Assembly (NCBI RefSeq): GCF_000271485.2
Contig: NZ_AKVN02000001.1
Coordinates: 4,346,501 to 4,410,500, forward strand
Source: Pelosinus fermentans DSM 17108
GTDB lineage: Bacteria > Bacillota > Negativicutes > DSM-13327
Direction: 5' to 3'
Length of the DNA: 64,000 bases
The position numbers were made by a program, and so were the translations under genes. This document shows positions 1 through 8,868 of this stretch, piece after piece; the first letter of the stretch is position 1, and each line of letters opens with the position of its first letter. The notes beneath the pieces were generated by a model. The model had not been told where the DNA came from and searched no databases. It worked only from the letters and a program-made list of their open reading frames with translations.

Positions 1-396
1 CATATACTTACCTACTACTTGATTCATAAAAAAAACATACTTTAATTGGATATCCATAACGTTATCCCAATCATTTTCTGTAAAATCTAAAGCTTTTTTC
101 CTAATATTGATTCCGGCACTATTCACTAAAATATCTATGCTGCCTTTCAGTTTTACTACTTCATTCACAAATTGCTGTATTGCTTCTATCGACGTTATAT
201 CTACAGAAATACCAATAACATCTGCATTCACTTTACTCCTTATATCTGCAGCTGCCTGATCTAGTTCTATTTGATTTCTACTGCCTAATACCACTGTTGC
301 CCCTGCTTGAGCCAGGCCGATTGCAATACCTTTTCCAAGTCCTTTACTTCCACCTATTACTACGGCGACTTTTTTCTGTAGTGAAAATAGTTCCAT
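1..396 (-). CDS. short-chain dehydrogenase/reductase, C-terminus outside window
   Basis: This is an NAD(P)-dependent oxidoreductase of the short-chain dehydrogenase family. The N-terminus shows the Rossmann glycine motif GGSKGLGKG (around residues 16-24) and the NSAG motif typical of the family, and the reading frame runs off the left edge at about residue 132, before the catalytic Tyr-x3-Lys. The ATG at 396 follows the stop of the upstream aminotransferase with no gap, so the two are almost certainly co-transcribed and coupled. The substrate cannot be read from the sequence. The neighbourhood (aminotransferase, amino-acid ABC transporter, PucR regulator) suggests catabolism of an amino compound. 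Confidence 0.85.
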   Translation of the reverse strand, partial: MELFSLQKKVAVVIGGSKGLGKGIAIGLAQAGATVVLGSRNQIELDQAAADIRSKVNADVIGISVDITSIEAIQQFVNEVVKLKGSIDILVNSAGINIRKKALDFTENDWDNVMDIQLKYVFFMNQVVGKYM

Positions 397-1710
397 TTAC
401 ATGTCTCCTTTTATTTCAGAGAAAATTAGTTTAATCACTTCCAGGGTCTTCATAATATCTTCCTCTGTGTGCTGCGATGAAAGATAAATTCTTCCTCTTT
501 TAGATGTAAATCGAATTCCATATTCTTGCGCCTTTTTTACAAAAAGCTTATAACCATTACTATCAGCCTTTTCAATATAATCCCTGAAATCTTCTGCTGG
601 TTCACTCATTCCAAATACAATCATACAGATTGATCTAACTGAATGGCAGAATAATGTAATATTATATATTTGTCCTAATTCGATTATTCCTTTTGTTAAC
701 AGATTCCCTAATAACTCAAATTGTTTATAAATCTCGCCCTTTTCCAGGGTCTCTATTGTCGCTAATGAGGCTGCTACCGCAATTGGATTTGCATTAAATG
801 TACCAGATGCTTGTACTCCCGATTCCATAATTTCTTTTTTTCCCGCAATGGCAGCAAAAGGATATCCTGCAGCGATTGCCTTGGCAAATACAGCAAGATC
901 CGGTGTAACATTATAATATTGTTGTGCCCCGCCAAGAGCTACTCGAAAACCAGTGATTACTTCATCAAAAATCAACACAATATTATATCGAATCGATAAT
1001 GCTCTCATTCCCGCCAAATAACCAGGTTTTGGCAATATAGGCCCGGAATCACACATAATAGGTTCAGTTATAACGGCAGCAATTTCCGAAGAGTATTTCT
1101 GCATAACACATTCTAAAAGTTCTAAATCATTCCAAGGAAGAATGATGATATCATCAGCAGTCTCATGCCTTTGCCCTTTGGAATGAAAAAGTCTATTAGG
1201 ATGCTCTCTTACTCCAAGTTCACTTACAAAATTTGCATCAATACTTACTTTCTCCTCATCCGACCAACCATGATATTGTCCTTCAAATTTAATTATTTTT
1301 TTCTTGCCGGTATATGCTCTTGCCAGTCGAAATGCATGCATATTGGCTTCTGTTCCTGAATTCTGATAAGATACTTTTTCTGCACAAGGAATAATTTCGG
1401 TGAGCTTTTTTGATAAATTACACAAGTCAACTGTCACAGCAGATAAATGCGAACCTTTATCAAGCTGTTTGATAACTGCTTGGTTTACTGCATCTGGACA
1501 AAATCCCAAAATCATTGGTCCAAATGCTCCGATATAATCAATATATTCATTACCATCTACATCATACACTTTTGATCCTTTGCCTTTTTCCAGACAAATA
1601 GGATACTCCTCATCAGCTGCTTTATGAAAGGAACTAGCAACACCATCCACCAAATACATTTTAGTTTCCTCAAATAATGCTTTTGACTTTTCAGTTTTCA
1701 GCTTTTCCAT
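397..1710 (-). CDS. class III aminotransferase, glutamate-1-semialdehyde aminomutase-like
   Basis: This is a PLP-dependent enzyme of 437 residues in the HemL/class III aminotransferase group. Visible features are the SGTEAN phosphate-binding motif near residue 118, FDEVITGFR with the PLP-pairing Asp near 249, and FAKAIAAGYP with the presumed Schiff-base Lys near 277. A longer reading frame extends to 1920, but the ATG at 1710 has a good ribosome binding site (AGAAAGGA) and matches the family N-terminus. It sits downstream of an amino-acid ABC transporter and directly abuts a short-chain dehydrogenase, which points to transamination of an imported amine rather than tetrapyrrole synthesis; no other hem genes are nearby. 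The exact substrate is unknown. Confidence 0.85.
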   Translation of the reverse strand: MEKLKTEKSKALFEETKMYLVDGVASSFHKAADEEYPICLEKGKGSKVYDVDGNEYIDYIGAFGPMILGFCPDAVNQAVIKQLDKGSHLSAVTVDLCNLSKKLTEIIPCAEKVSYQNSGTEANMHAFRLARAYTGKKKIIKFEGQYHGWSDEEKVSIDANFVSELGVREHPNRLFHSKGQRHETADDIIILPWNDLELLECVMQKYSSEIAAVITEPIMCDSGPILPKPGYLAGMRALSIRYNIVLIFDEVITGFRVALGGAQQYYNVTPDLAVFAKAIAAGYPFAAIAGKKEIMESGVQASGTFNANPIAVAASLATIETLEKGEIYKQFELLGNLLTKGIIELGQIYNITLFCHSVRSICMIVFGMSEPAEDFRDYIEKADSNGYKLFVKKAQEYGIRFTSKRGRIYLSSQHTEEDIMKTLEVIKLIFSEIKGDM

Positions 1711-1840
1711 AACTTCATTCCTTTCTAATATTATTACAAAGCCGATCTTTCCTTCCCAAAAGACTAGAAAAAACGCGCAGCGCTGGTACAATGAAGCATT
1801 ATAAGTGGTACAGCTGGACGATTTAGTCCCAGTGCGTAAC

Positions 1841-1868
1841 AGGAGGAAACTTATAAAAGTTTCCTCCT
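1841..1868 (-). terminator. 12-bp perfect hairpin between transporter and aminotransferase genes
   Basis: AGGAGGAAACTT and its exact complement flank a 4-nt loop (ATAA). It lies after the binding-protein gene and before the aminotransferase. There is no clear T-run on either side, so it may be a weak terminator, an mRNA-stability element or a structure hiding the SD-like AGGAGG rather than a classical intrinsic terminator. Confidence 0.45.
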
Positions 1869-1916
1869 GCGGTGTAGAACGAACATTATCTTCATATCCT
1901 ATCGATTTTATAATGA

Positions 1917-2807
1917 TCACTTCGTATTCGTTGTTTTTCCATCTTCAACCGATACAAAATAATCTTGATTCAAACCGAATTCCTGTAGAATTTTCATTAA
2001 CGTTCCATCTTTCTTCATATCATTTAACGTTTTGTTAACTTCTGCATTGAACTCCTTATCTTCAAAGCGCAAAGCAGCTCCAATTTTGCCTGCAGCTTCT
2101 GCGTCATATGGACTTAAGATTCTTAAATCCAAACTTGAATCCTGCTTGAGTGTATATCCAGCCACGATACCATCTGTTACACATGCATCAATTTTCCCTG
2201 TATTAACAGCCATCATAAGTTCAGCCTGATTGCTGAATATTTTTATTTCTTTTGCTTTCCCTTCAGCAACCCATTTTTCTGCTACTTCAAGAAAAGCTGT
2301 TCCTTTCTGCCCACCGACTACTTTATCTTTTAAATCTTCCTTCGCTTTAATACTAGAATCCTTTTTAACAACAACTGCTTCTCCCTCTTTGTACCAAACA
2401 TCGGTAAATAGAGCTTGCTCTAGTCGTGCCGGTTTAATATACATTGCATCGGTTACCATATCAATCGTACTTTTATTCAATTCAATTAAAAGGTTTTCAA
2501 ATGGTATCTGCTTCATTTCCACCTTATTGATGCCTAGCCGTTTGGCAATTTCCTTTATAATCACGGCATCGACACCTGAAAACTCTTTAGTACTTGCATC
2601 AAGATATGCAAAGGGAGCATCATTTGATGAACCTACTGTTAAAACTCCCTTTTCTCTTAATTTATTTAACGTTGCACTGGCATTAGGATCTTTTTTTACC
2701 GCATCTGATTTATCTGCCGACGTTGAAGAACCACATCCCGTCAATACCATTGATACTAAAAAAACAATAACTGCTAACAGCGTAAATTTTTTGTACATTC
2801 TTCTCAT
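1917..2807 (-). CDS. amino-acid ABC transporter substrate-binding lipoprotein
   Basis: This is an extracellular solute-binding protein of family 3 (296 residues), tethered by a lipoprotein signal peptide with the lipobox LTGCG near residues 22-26. The body has the usual two-lobe pattern, with the segment AMYIKPARLEQALF resembling the GMYITPERC region of EhuB-type (ectoine/hydroxyectoine) binding proteins. That likeness is only suggestive of ligand. The start at 2807 has an upstream AGAGGA; a second ATG at codon 4 is possible. It is followed on the same strand by the aminotransferase; the permease and ATPase genes lie upstream, so the order is ATPase, permease, binding protein. Confidence 0.88.
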   Translation of the reverse strand: MRRMYKKFTLLAVIVFLVSMVLTGCGSSTSADKSDAVKKDPNASATLNKLREKGVLTVGSSNDAPFAYLDASTKEFSGVDAVIIKEIAKRLGINKVEMKQIPFENLLIELNKSTIDMVTDAMYIKPARLEQALFTDVWYKEGEAVVVKKDSSIKAKEDLKDKVVGGQKGTAFLEVAEKWVAEGKAKEIKIFSNQAELMMAVNTGKIDACVTDGIVAGYTLKQDSSLDLRILSPYDAEAAGKIGAALRFEDKEFNAEVNKTLNDMKKDGTLMKILQEFGLNQDYFVSVEDGKTTNTK

Positions 2808-2916
2808 AACTTATCATCCTCTCTTATTTATTAATATTATTCTTATAAAAACCATTCACTCTTCAGCATAAACTTTTTACTATTCTTCTTGGTAATAATC
2901 ACCCTTTCTTAAATTT

Positions 2917-3609
2917 CTATTTATCTTTTAATCTGTATTCGATAAATTTAACAAAATAAGATAGCGGGATACTGATGATTAAATATGCTATCGCCAAAAA
3001 GGTATACGATTCAATCGTCAAAAAAGTTTGAGATGCAAAATTTTGCGTCCTGAGCAGCAATTCATTTACCGCAACATACGCTAGCAGAGATGTATCTTTA
3101 ACCATCATAACGAGATAATTTCCAAGGGATGGTATAATACTGCGTAATGCCTGAGGCATAACAATACGAAATAATGCCTCATATTTTCCAAACCCCAGGA
3201 CTAAAGCTGCTTCTGTCTGCCCCTTGTCAATGGAAAGTATCGCTGCTCTGACCACTTCAGACATATAACAGCCATAATTAATACCTAATCCCAATATACC
3301 TGCAGTCACCGATGCTATTTGAATATTTGTTTTAAAACCAAACATACTTGCGATCAAATTCAAGAGCAAGGGAACTACATAATAGATATATACGAGCTGT
3401 ACCAGTAACGGTGTTCCTCGAATCAGTTCCAAATAAAGATATAAAATTCCTTTGACTATTTTAATAGTAGAGAGCCTACCTATCGCAATAATCATTCCCA
3501 AGACAGTTGCAAGCAGAAACCCCAAAACAGTGGCCTGAATAACAACACCAAATCCATGAAAGAGAGAAGGAATTAAAAGTTCCGCTGCTTTAGCAAAATG
3601 TAGTGTCAT
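2917..3609 (-). CDS. amino-acid ABC transporter permease
   Basis: This 230-residue inner-membrane permease belongs to the HisM/GlnP family. It has several hydrophobic segments and the EAA-type cytoplasmic loop (EAALVLGFGKYEALFRIVMP, about residues 134-153) that contacts the ATPase. The phrase ELIRGTPLLVQL near residue 62 is a family hallmark. The start has a strong AAGGAGG six bases upstream, and the gene lies 11 bases after the ATPase gene, so translation is probably linked. It forms one importer with its two neighbours; the substrate is probably a polar amino acid or related compound. Confidence 0.92.
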   Translation of the reverse strand: MTLHFAKAAELLIPSLFHGFGVVIQATVLGFLLATVLGMIIAIGRLSTIKIVKGILYLYLELIRGTPLLVQLVYIYYVVPLLLNLIASMFGFKTNIQIASVTAGILGLGINYGCYMSEVVRAAILSIDKGQTEAALVLGFGKYEALFRIVMPQALRSIIPSLGNYLVMMVKDTSLLAYVAVNELLLRTQNFASQTFLTIESYTFLAIAYLIISIPLSYFVKFIEYRLKDK

Positions 3610-3620
3610 GTTTTCCCTCC

Positions 3621-4340
3621 TTATATGACTCTTGCCAGAAATTCTTTAGTTCTTTGATTTTCCGGATTACTGAAAATCTTTTCTGGTGTGCCTTCTTCTA
3701 CAATATAGCCTTTATCCATGAAGATAACACGATCTGCTACTTCTCTTGCAAATCCCATCTCATGTGTTACTACAGCCATCGTCATTCCCTCGGTAGCCAA
3801 TTGTTTCATAACTTCCAAAACATCTCCTACCAGTTCCGGATCAAGTGCTGAAGTCGGTTCGTCAAATAGCAGCATCTTGGGTTTCATGGCTAAAGCCCGG
3901 GCAATAGCCACACGCTGCTGCTGTCCACCAGAAAGTTTCGAAGGGTACTCGTTTGCTTTATCGGCCAGCCCAACCTTTGCCAACAAATCCATAGCCAATT
4001 CTTTTGCATCTTCCTCTTTCATTTTATTGATATGCATCGGTGCATAGGTTATATTTTTCAATACATTAAACATTGGGAACAGGTTAAACTTTTGAAATAC
4101 CATTCCAACCTCCCGTCTGAGTTTTTTGCTGTCCAGATCAGGATCAAGAATCGTTCCCGAATAATATATCCTCCCGCTTGTCGGTATTTCAAGAAGATTT
4201 AAACAGCGAAGAAAAGTACTTTTTCCGGAACCGGATGGACCGATAATACATACCACCTCTCCATAATCAATAAACATACTAATACTTTTTAAAACCTCTA
4301 AATTACCAAATTTCTTTTCTAAATTAACAAGGCGAAACAT
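3621..4340 (-). CDS. amino-acid ABC transporter ATP-binding protein
   Basis: This 239-residue ATPase is of the GlnQ/HisP type and powers the import system encoded just downstream. Walker A is GPSGSGKS near residue 34, the Q-loop is VFQKFNLFP, the signature is LSGGQQQR and Walker B is [13 protein letters not shown] followed by the switch His in THEMGF. It is complete and of normal length. The ATG at 4340 has GGAGGAGG just upstream. It is the first gene of the transporter operon, behind a leader region with an intrinsic terminator. Confidence 0.94.
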   Translation of the reverse strand: MFRLVNLEKKFGNLEVLKSISMFIDYGEVVCIIGPSGSGKSTFLRCLNLLEIPTSGRIYYSGTILDPDLDSKKLRREVGMVFQKFNLFPMFNVLKNITYAPMHINKMKEEDAKELAMDLLAKVGLADKANEYPSKLSGGQQQRVAIARALAMKPKMLLFDEPTSALDPELVGDVLEVMKQLATEGMTMAVVTHEMGFAREVADRVIFMDKGYIVEEGTPEKIFSNPENQRTKEFLARVI

Positions 4341-4385
4341 AGTATCCTCCTCCTAATATCTTTAGTTGTTTCAAACACCATGCTT

Positions 4386-4603
4386 TTAAAAACAAAGCAA
4401 AGAAGCTTCATCAGCGTCTTTGCTTTTCATACTTTCGTAATCGATCCTTATAACGGAATAATACATTAGACGTTCCCTCTCACGTTGGTAATCGCTGCCC
4501 CCACTTACCTTTTTAGTAAAATGGGTGTAGAAATCGCAATTCCGCTAGTAACAGAAGTCTGTTTACGTCTTAATGGTTTCCGTTTTTGCAATGCCAAAGC
4601 CAT
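4386..4603 (-). pseudogene. possible broken small gene upstream of ABC operon
   Basis: An ATG at 4603 opens a 32-residue frame (MALALQKRKPLRRKQTSVTS and on) ending at 4505. A different frame then continues with a protein-like stretch containing SDYQRERER and YYSVIRIDYESMKSKDADEA and ends at 4386, just at a terminator. Together they look like one small protein of about 70 residues split by a frameshift. I do not recognise the family. The alternative is a non-coding leader RNA, because the region sits between two terminators ahead of the ABC operon. Confidence 0.3.
4394..4426 (-). terminator. intrinsic terminator upstream of ABC operon
   Basis: The stem AAAGCAAAG/CTTTGCTTT is followed on the minus strand by GTTTTT. 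It lies 54 bases before the ATPase start, so it either ends a small upstream transcript or acts as an attenuator in the operon leader. Confidence 0.6.
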
Positions 4604-4634
4604 CTTGAATTTGTCCTATATGAAAATAAAAAAT

Positions 4635-4673
4635 GCTAAATGACATAAGATATATCTATCTTATCCATTTAGC
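4635..4673 (-). terminator. terminator of the PucR-family gene
   Basis: GCTAAATG-GATAAGATA pairs with TATCTTAT-CATTTAGC, and the minus strand continues ATTTTTTATTTT. It lies about 175 bases after the regulator stop codon. Bases 4674-4848 hold nothing else I can recognise. Confidence 0.7.
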
Positions 4674-4848
4674 TCCGTTGCTCAATCTATTTTTTTCATA
4701 ATCAACTATGAATTCATTATAGCAGAGCTGATATATGGTGTCTATAGGCATATCTAACAACGTAAACATCAAATGCATATACAAATCACACAATAAAACA
4801 ATATAAAAAGTCTTATATTCCCAGTAATGGACTTAATTGATAGGAATA

Positions 4849-6072
4849 TTAATCGTCGATGGAAAAACTCTCACTGGCCAATTGCTGCCCTACAATAACC
4901 CCTAACTGTAGAGTCAGACGCTCATAGGGATTGTCTAAGCTTCTGCCGGTGATCTTCTCAATCTTTTTCAGGCGATAATCCAGGGTATTACGATGGACAA
5001 AGAGACGCTTGGCAGTTTTCGCCGCATTACAGTTTTCCTCTAAATAGACGAATAAGCTATGAACCAGATCCATGTGATTTTTCCTATCATATTGATTAAG
5101 CGGCTCAATGACTTCCTGGTAATACACGGCAAGCTTATCTGGCTCAATCTCAAATAGCAGCTTATAGATACCTAGTTGTTCATAGGCATATATAGGACTG
5201 GAAGTTGCCTGTAACTTAGTGAAACGCAATACTTTAATTGCCTGAAGATAACTTTTTCTAGCATCTTGCAAGCTTTCAAATCTGCCGCCTAAGGCTGCTG
5301 TAGCCACCAATCCTGACATTTTTTCAGCAATTTTTTCTAAGATATTCCGCAAAATGTCATTATTTTTCTCGCTCTCACTTTCATAAGGCATCAGTAAAAT
5401 AACATCATCGGCCCACAACATCTGCAAAACTTTTTTGCCATGTACGTTTAAAGCGTCGCTAACAATATGTTCAAAACGCACTTTAAAAGCAACCAGATCT
5501 TTTTCATCTTTTACCTTTTGTGCCCGCAAAAATTCAGCTAAATGGGTGGGGCTTATAATGGCTACCTGATGAGGTTTTGCTAAATCATAGCCATAATAAG
5601 CCGCCCGTTGAATGAGCACTTCAGGGTCTGCTAAGGGAAAGAGCAGCAGTTGCTCTAAAAAATCCTTTATTGATCGTTCCTCTGTGTGCTTCATAACAAT
5701 ATGACTGCATATCTCTCTGGTAACCTCGATGATTTTTACTTCCCAAGGGAGTTCAAAAATAGCAAAGCCGGCTTGATCTGCCAAACTGATAACCTCAGCA
5801 GGAACTTCTTTAATATAGGGACCGATATTAATAATTAGCCCAGCCAATTTCTTTTTTATACTTCCTCGAACAATGTCTTGCAGTTTATCGATATCACCGT
5901 TCAAACCGATACCAGTGATAATTAAAAGTTCTCCGCCCTGCACCCAAGGGATGACGTCAGGCAAGTCGATAAAATGCACCCAACGCACCACGCGATCCAG
6001 ACCAGACTTTCCCGCCACAAGACTAAGCTTACTCAGGGAAGGGAGATTGATAATTTCTCGGCAACTGATCAT
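4849..6072 (-). CDS. PucR-family transcriptional regulator
   Basis: This is a 407-residue regulator with three regions: an N-terminal PucR ligand-sensing domain (about residues 5-130, including LSLVAGKSGLDRVVRWVHF), a central CdaR/GGDEF-like domain, and a C-terminal helix-turn-helix of the PucR/CdaR type (NCNAAKTAKRLFVHRNTLDY, RLKKIEKITG). Relatives control purine, amino-acid or 4-aminobutyrate use. The ATG at 6072 is nine bases from TAAGGAGG, so it is preferred over the ATG at 6081, which abuts that site. It points toward the ABC transporter and aminotransferase genes and is a plausible regulator of them. Confidence 0.88.
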   Translation of the reverse strand: MISCREIINLPSLSKLSLVAGKSGLDRVVRWVHFIDLPDVIPWVQGGELLIITGIGLNGDIDKLQDIVRGSIKKKLAGLIINIGPYIKEVPAEVISLADQAGFAIFELPWEVKIIEVTREICSHIVMKHTEERSIKDFLEQLLLFPLADPEVLIQRAAYYGYDLAKPHQVAIISPTHLAEFLRAQKVKDEKDLVAFKVRFEHIVSDALNVHGKKVLQMLWADDVILLMPYESESEKNNDILRNILEKIAEKMSGLVATAALGGRFESLQDARKSYLQAIKVLRFTKLQATSSPIYAYEQLGIYKLLFEIEPDKLAVYYQEVIEPLNQYDRKNHMDLVHSLFVYLEENCNAAKTAKRLFVHRNTLDYRLKKIEKITGRSLDNPYERLTLQLGVIVGQQLASESFSIDD

Positions 6073-6136
6073 AACTGGCATCCTCCTTACGGTTTAAAAT
6101 ACATTCTTTTTTATCTAAAGGCGATACAAAACCAAA

Positions 6137-6179
6137 AAGACTGGGAAATCACGTATAACATACATGATGTCCCAGTCTT
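6137..6179 (-). terminator. hairpin in pucR leader / terminator after lysR
   Basis: AAGACTGGGA and TCCCAGTCTT form a perfect 10-bp stem, and the minus strand continues with TTTGGTTTTG. It is about 65 bases before the regulator start, so it may end upstream transcription or attenuate the regulator. The rest of 6180-6355 shows no gene. Confidence 0.5.
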
Positions 6180-6355
6180 CATTGACGGCTACCAAGAAAA
6201 TTCTACTGACCCTTATTTTGTTTAGTATAACAAAATAAAAAATACCCGTCAATAGAATCGTTTTGTTACTCATTTATACTACTATTTATTTGTTTTATGC
6301 GTTTCTCACAAAGTCTTGCGAATCCATCCACAACGATTAATGTTTTTATTAAAAA

Positions 6356-6496
<141 letters not shown>

Positions 6497-6498
<2 letters not shown>

Positions 6499-7381
6499 AT
6501 TGTATTCCAAATATATCTTGCAGATAGTCATCAAGAATACGAAGGGTATCGTGTAAAGCCTGGTTGGGAAACTTGTGAGTTACCTTATAGCATATCCTTG
6601 GAGGCACCGTTGCCGATAATTTCTGAAGAACAAAATCTCCCATCCGCATCATATATGCGCCAATAGAGGCCGGAACTATAGTCCATTGTCTTGTGTCCTT
6701 CAAAAAAGTAGCGATGAGTCCCGCCGTGTCCAGATGAACACGGGATGGGCAAAGAGGATCGAACCACTGGTCATGCCTAAATTGAAACTCTCTGTTCCAA
6801 TTTATGAAGACTTCGTGCTGCGCCGCCAATTCTCCCATTTCAACAGTATCTCCAGCTTGCCGCCCCAGCACAGCCAGACGCAACAGCACCATTTCTTCTG
6901 CAAAAAACGGTTTAACCGTGACACTAGGCGACGCTATCTCTCGCACCACAAACGCCACATCCATCTCGCGTCGCTCAATACTATCAAATGCTTCCTGCGT
7001 ATGTTGAGTACGAATTTGCAATCGAATCGGCGGGGTATGCTGATTTAGCATTCTATATACAGGAGGCAAAACAAAGTGACTTATACTTTCGGCAGCGCTA
7101 ATTGCCAGACTTAACTGAGAACCGCTGACCTGTAAGATTTGTGTTTCCCTCCAGAGTGCATCCCATCTTTCCGCAATGCTAAAAAAGTTCTCCCCTTTTG
7201 GTGTCAGACGGATTTTGGCTGCTCCTTTTCTTCGCTCAACCAAAAGGCCACCCATTTCCTGCTCCAATGTCTTTAACCGATAGCTTACAGTAGCTTGCGA
7301 CAAATGCAACAATTCCGCCGCTTTACTTATACTCTCGGTCCGTACGATAGCTAAAAACGCCTCAATCCCAGGAAAATACAT
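6497..7381 (-). CDS. LysR-family transcriptional regulator
   Basis: This is a 294-residue LysR regulator. The N-terminal winged helix covers residues 1-60 (AFLAIVRTESISKAAELLHL, SQATVSYRLKTLEQEMGG) and the effector-binding domain fills the rest. It is divergent from the 2-hydroxyacid dehydrogenase gene, with a 256-base shared promoter region, the standard arrangement for a LysR regulator and its target. A truncated second copy of this gene and its promoter lies at 8605-8868 (see that entry). The effector is unknown. Confidence 0.9.
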
Positions 7382-7637
7382 AGAACACCTCTCAATATAT
7401 AGAAATAATTAATATAGTTCACAAAATATTTGAGTTTTACAACATCATTCTTTATGTTTAAAATTATCATTAATAGAGACGATGGTCAAAGGTTTTTTCA
7501 CTGAAGGGAGGACTCTGTATATTATATTCTGAGATTCCTCTCACAGTATATGGCGGAGAAAATGCCGGGCTTGTAATTGCAAACATCAAACGGGTTTTCT
7601 TCGACGCATAGTATAAAGCATGAAAGGTGGTTTAGCA
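7382..7637. promoter_or_regulatory. divergent lysR/dehydrogenase promoter region
   Basis: This AT-rich intergenic stretch contains AATATATAGAAATAATTAAT (7394-7413) and AATTATCATTAATA about 50 bases on, both conserved in the duplicate upstream of the DMT exporter (8744 onward). Conservation between the copies marks these as the likely LysR-binding and promoter elements. Confidence 0.55.
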
Positions 7638-8615
7638 ATGAAGATTCTCATAGTCGGCTATTTTACCGAGACCTCAAAATCAAATATTGCAAGGCATTTT
7701 CCGGAAGACTGGGACATTGTAATTGTCCCGCCCGGAAAAGAAATGCTGCATCATATTGAAGATTGCCAGGTAATCATACCTGAACATATTAAAGTAGACC
7801 GCAGCTTGCTTTCAATGGCAAAAAAATTAAAATTGGTACAGACGGGTGCAGGATTTGATAATGTAGATATCGATACCTGCACGCAGCTCGGCATTTGGGC
7901 GGCCAATGCTGCAGGAGTGAATGCACAGGCGGTGGCCGAGCACGTAATGGCACTGCTATTATCTTATTATAAAAATATACCGTTTCTTGATGCTTTCATG
8001 AAAAACAGGACAGATGCAAATCATTTGGATTATGTAGGAAGTGAATTAAAGGGCAAAACGATTGGAATTATCGGCTTGGGCGCCATCGGTAAAAAAGTAG
8101 CTGAGTTTTGCAGGGTTTTTGATATGAATGTGCTGGCTTATGCTAGAAATGCCGTTGTACAATCTGACGGTTTCGTGAAAATGACGGATTTCGATAATCT
8201 TGTAAGCGCATCGGACATAGTAAGTGTACATATACCCCTGAATCAGCAAACCAAACAGCTGATTAACAAAGCGGTATTCAAGAAAATGAAGAATACCACA
8301 CTTTTTATCAATACTGCCCGCGGCGGGATTGTAAATGAAAGAGACTTGATCGATGCATTAAAAAACGGGGATATTTCAGGTGCATGCCTGGATGTGTTTG
8401 AATCTGAACCGCTTCCAACTGACAGTGAGCTCCGGAGTCTGGGTAATGTGATACTTACTCCCCATACGGCAGGCATGCCTGACGGTCTCAAATTCCATAA
8501 AAAAAGATATGATTTCTTTGTAAATAATATAAAACATGTAGAGAATGGTGAAGAGCCTGAAAGTAAGCTCAATCAGTTATTTAACATGCAATATAAAGGA
8601 GGCATGACAAAATAA
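7638..8615 (+). CDS. D-isomer-specific 2-hydroxyacid dehydrogenase, SerA-like
   Basis: This is a 325-residue NAD-dependent 2-hydroxyacid dehydrogenase. The nucleotide motif GIIGLGAIGKKVAEF is near residue 142, the catalytic Arg is in FINTARGGIVNE, the Glu lies in DVFESEPLP and the His is in LTPHTAGMP. It resembles phosphoglycerate dehydrogenase without the ACT domain. I use ATG 7638, which has AAAGGTGG eight bases upstream, rather than 7620. Its last codons (encoding GGMTK) fall within sequence homologous to the neighbouring LysR gene, so the gene's 3' end was probably joined to an older LysR copy. The substrate is unknown. Confidence 0.9.
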   Translation: MKILIVGYFTETSKSNIARHFPEDWDIVIVPPGKEMLHHIEDCQVIIPEHIKVDRSLLSMAKKLKLVQTGAGFDNVDIDTCTQLGIWAANAAGVNAQAVAEHVMALLLSYYKNIPFLDAFMKNRTDANHLDYVGSELKGKTIGIIGLGAIGKKVAEFCRVFDMNVLAYARNAVVQSDGFVKMTDFDNLVSASDIVSVHIPLNQQTKQLINKAVFKKMKNTTLFINTARGGIVNERDLIDALKNGDISGACLDVFESEPLPTDSELRSLGNVILTPHTAGMPDGLKFHKKRYDFFVNNIKHVENGEEPESKLNQLFNMQYKGGMTK

Positions 8616-8735
8616 CTTATACTTTCAGCAGTACTAATTGCTAGACTTAACGATGAGTCACTGGCCTGTAAGATTTGAGTTACCTTTTGCAGTCAGGCTG
8701 ATTTTTAAATGCCTCAATCCCGGGAAAGTACATAA
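8605..8735 (-). pseudogene. truncated second copy of the LysR gene
   Basis: This stretch aligns with the intact LysR gene at 7060-7381 after an internal deletion of roughly 190 bases. Matching blocks include ACTTATACTTTC-GCAG, CTGTAAGATTTG and GCCTCAATCCC-GGAAA-TACAT, the last covering the original start codon. It is followed by a copy of the LysR promoter region. It shows that a LysR gene plus divergent target was duplicated and that this copy decayed. Confidence 0.75.
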
Positions 8736-8868
8736 AATCACTTCTTAATATATAGAAATAATTAATATATATTACAAAATACTAAAAAATTACAGCATTA
8801 TTCTATATATGTACAATTATCATTAATAAAGCTAATCGTCAAATGATTATTTTCAGTGGAGGGATTAT
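8736..8868. repeat. duplicate of the lysR promoter region
   Basis: Sequence from 8736 to 8868 matches 7382-7510: TTAATATATAGAAATAATTA, ACAAAATA-T, TTACA-CAT-ATTCT and AATTATCATTAATA occur in the same order and spacing. The DMT exporter start is where the dehydrogenase unit begins in the first copy, so the intact LysR may act at both promoters. Confidence 0.75.

Noticed and set aside
2230..2871. 213-codon plus-strand frame
   Set aside because: It is antisense to the ABC binding-protein gene, has no ribosome binding site and no family likeness.
4386..4620. Known riboswitch in the ABC operon leader
   Set aside because: I compared the strand by eye with lysine, glycine, guanidine and SAM consensus cores and saw no match.
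6686..7048. 120-codon plus-strand frame
   Set aside because: It is antisense to the intact LysR gene and its composition is not protein-like.
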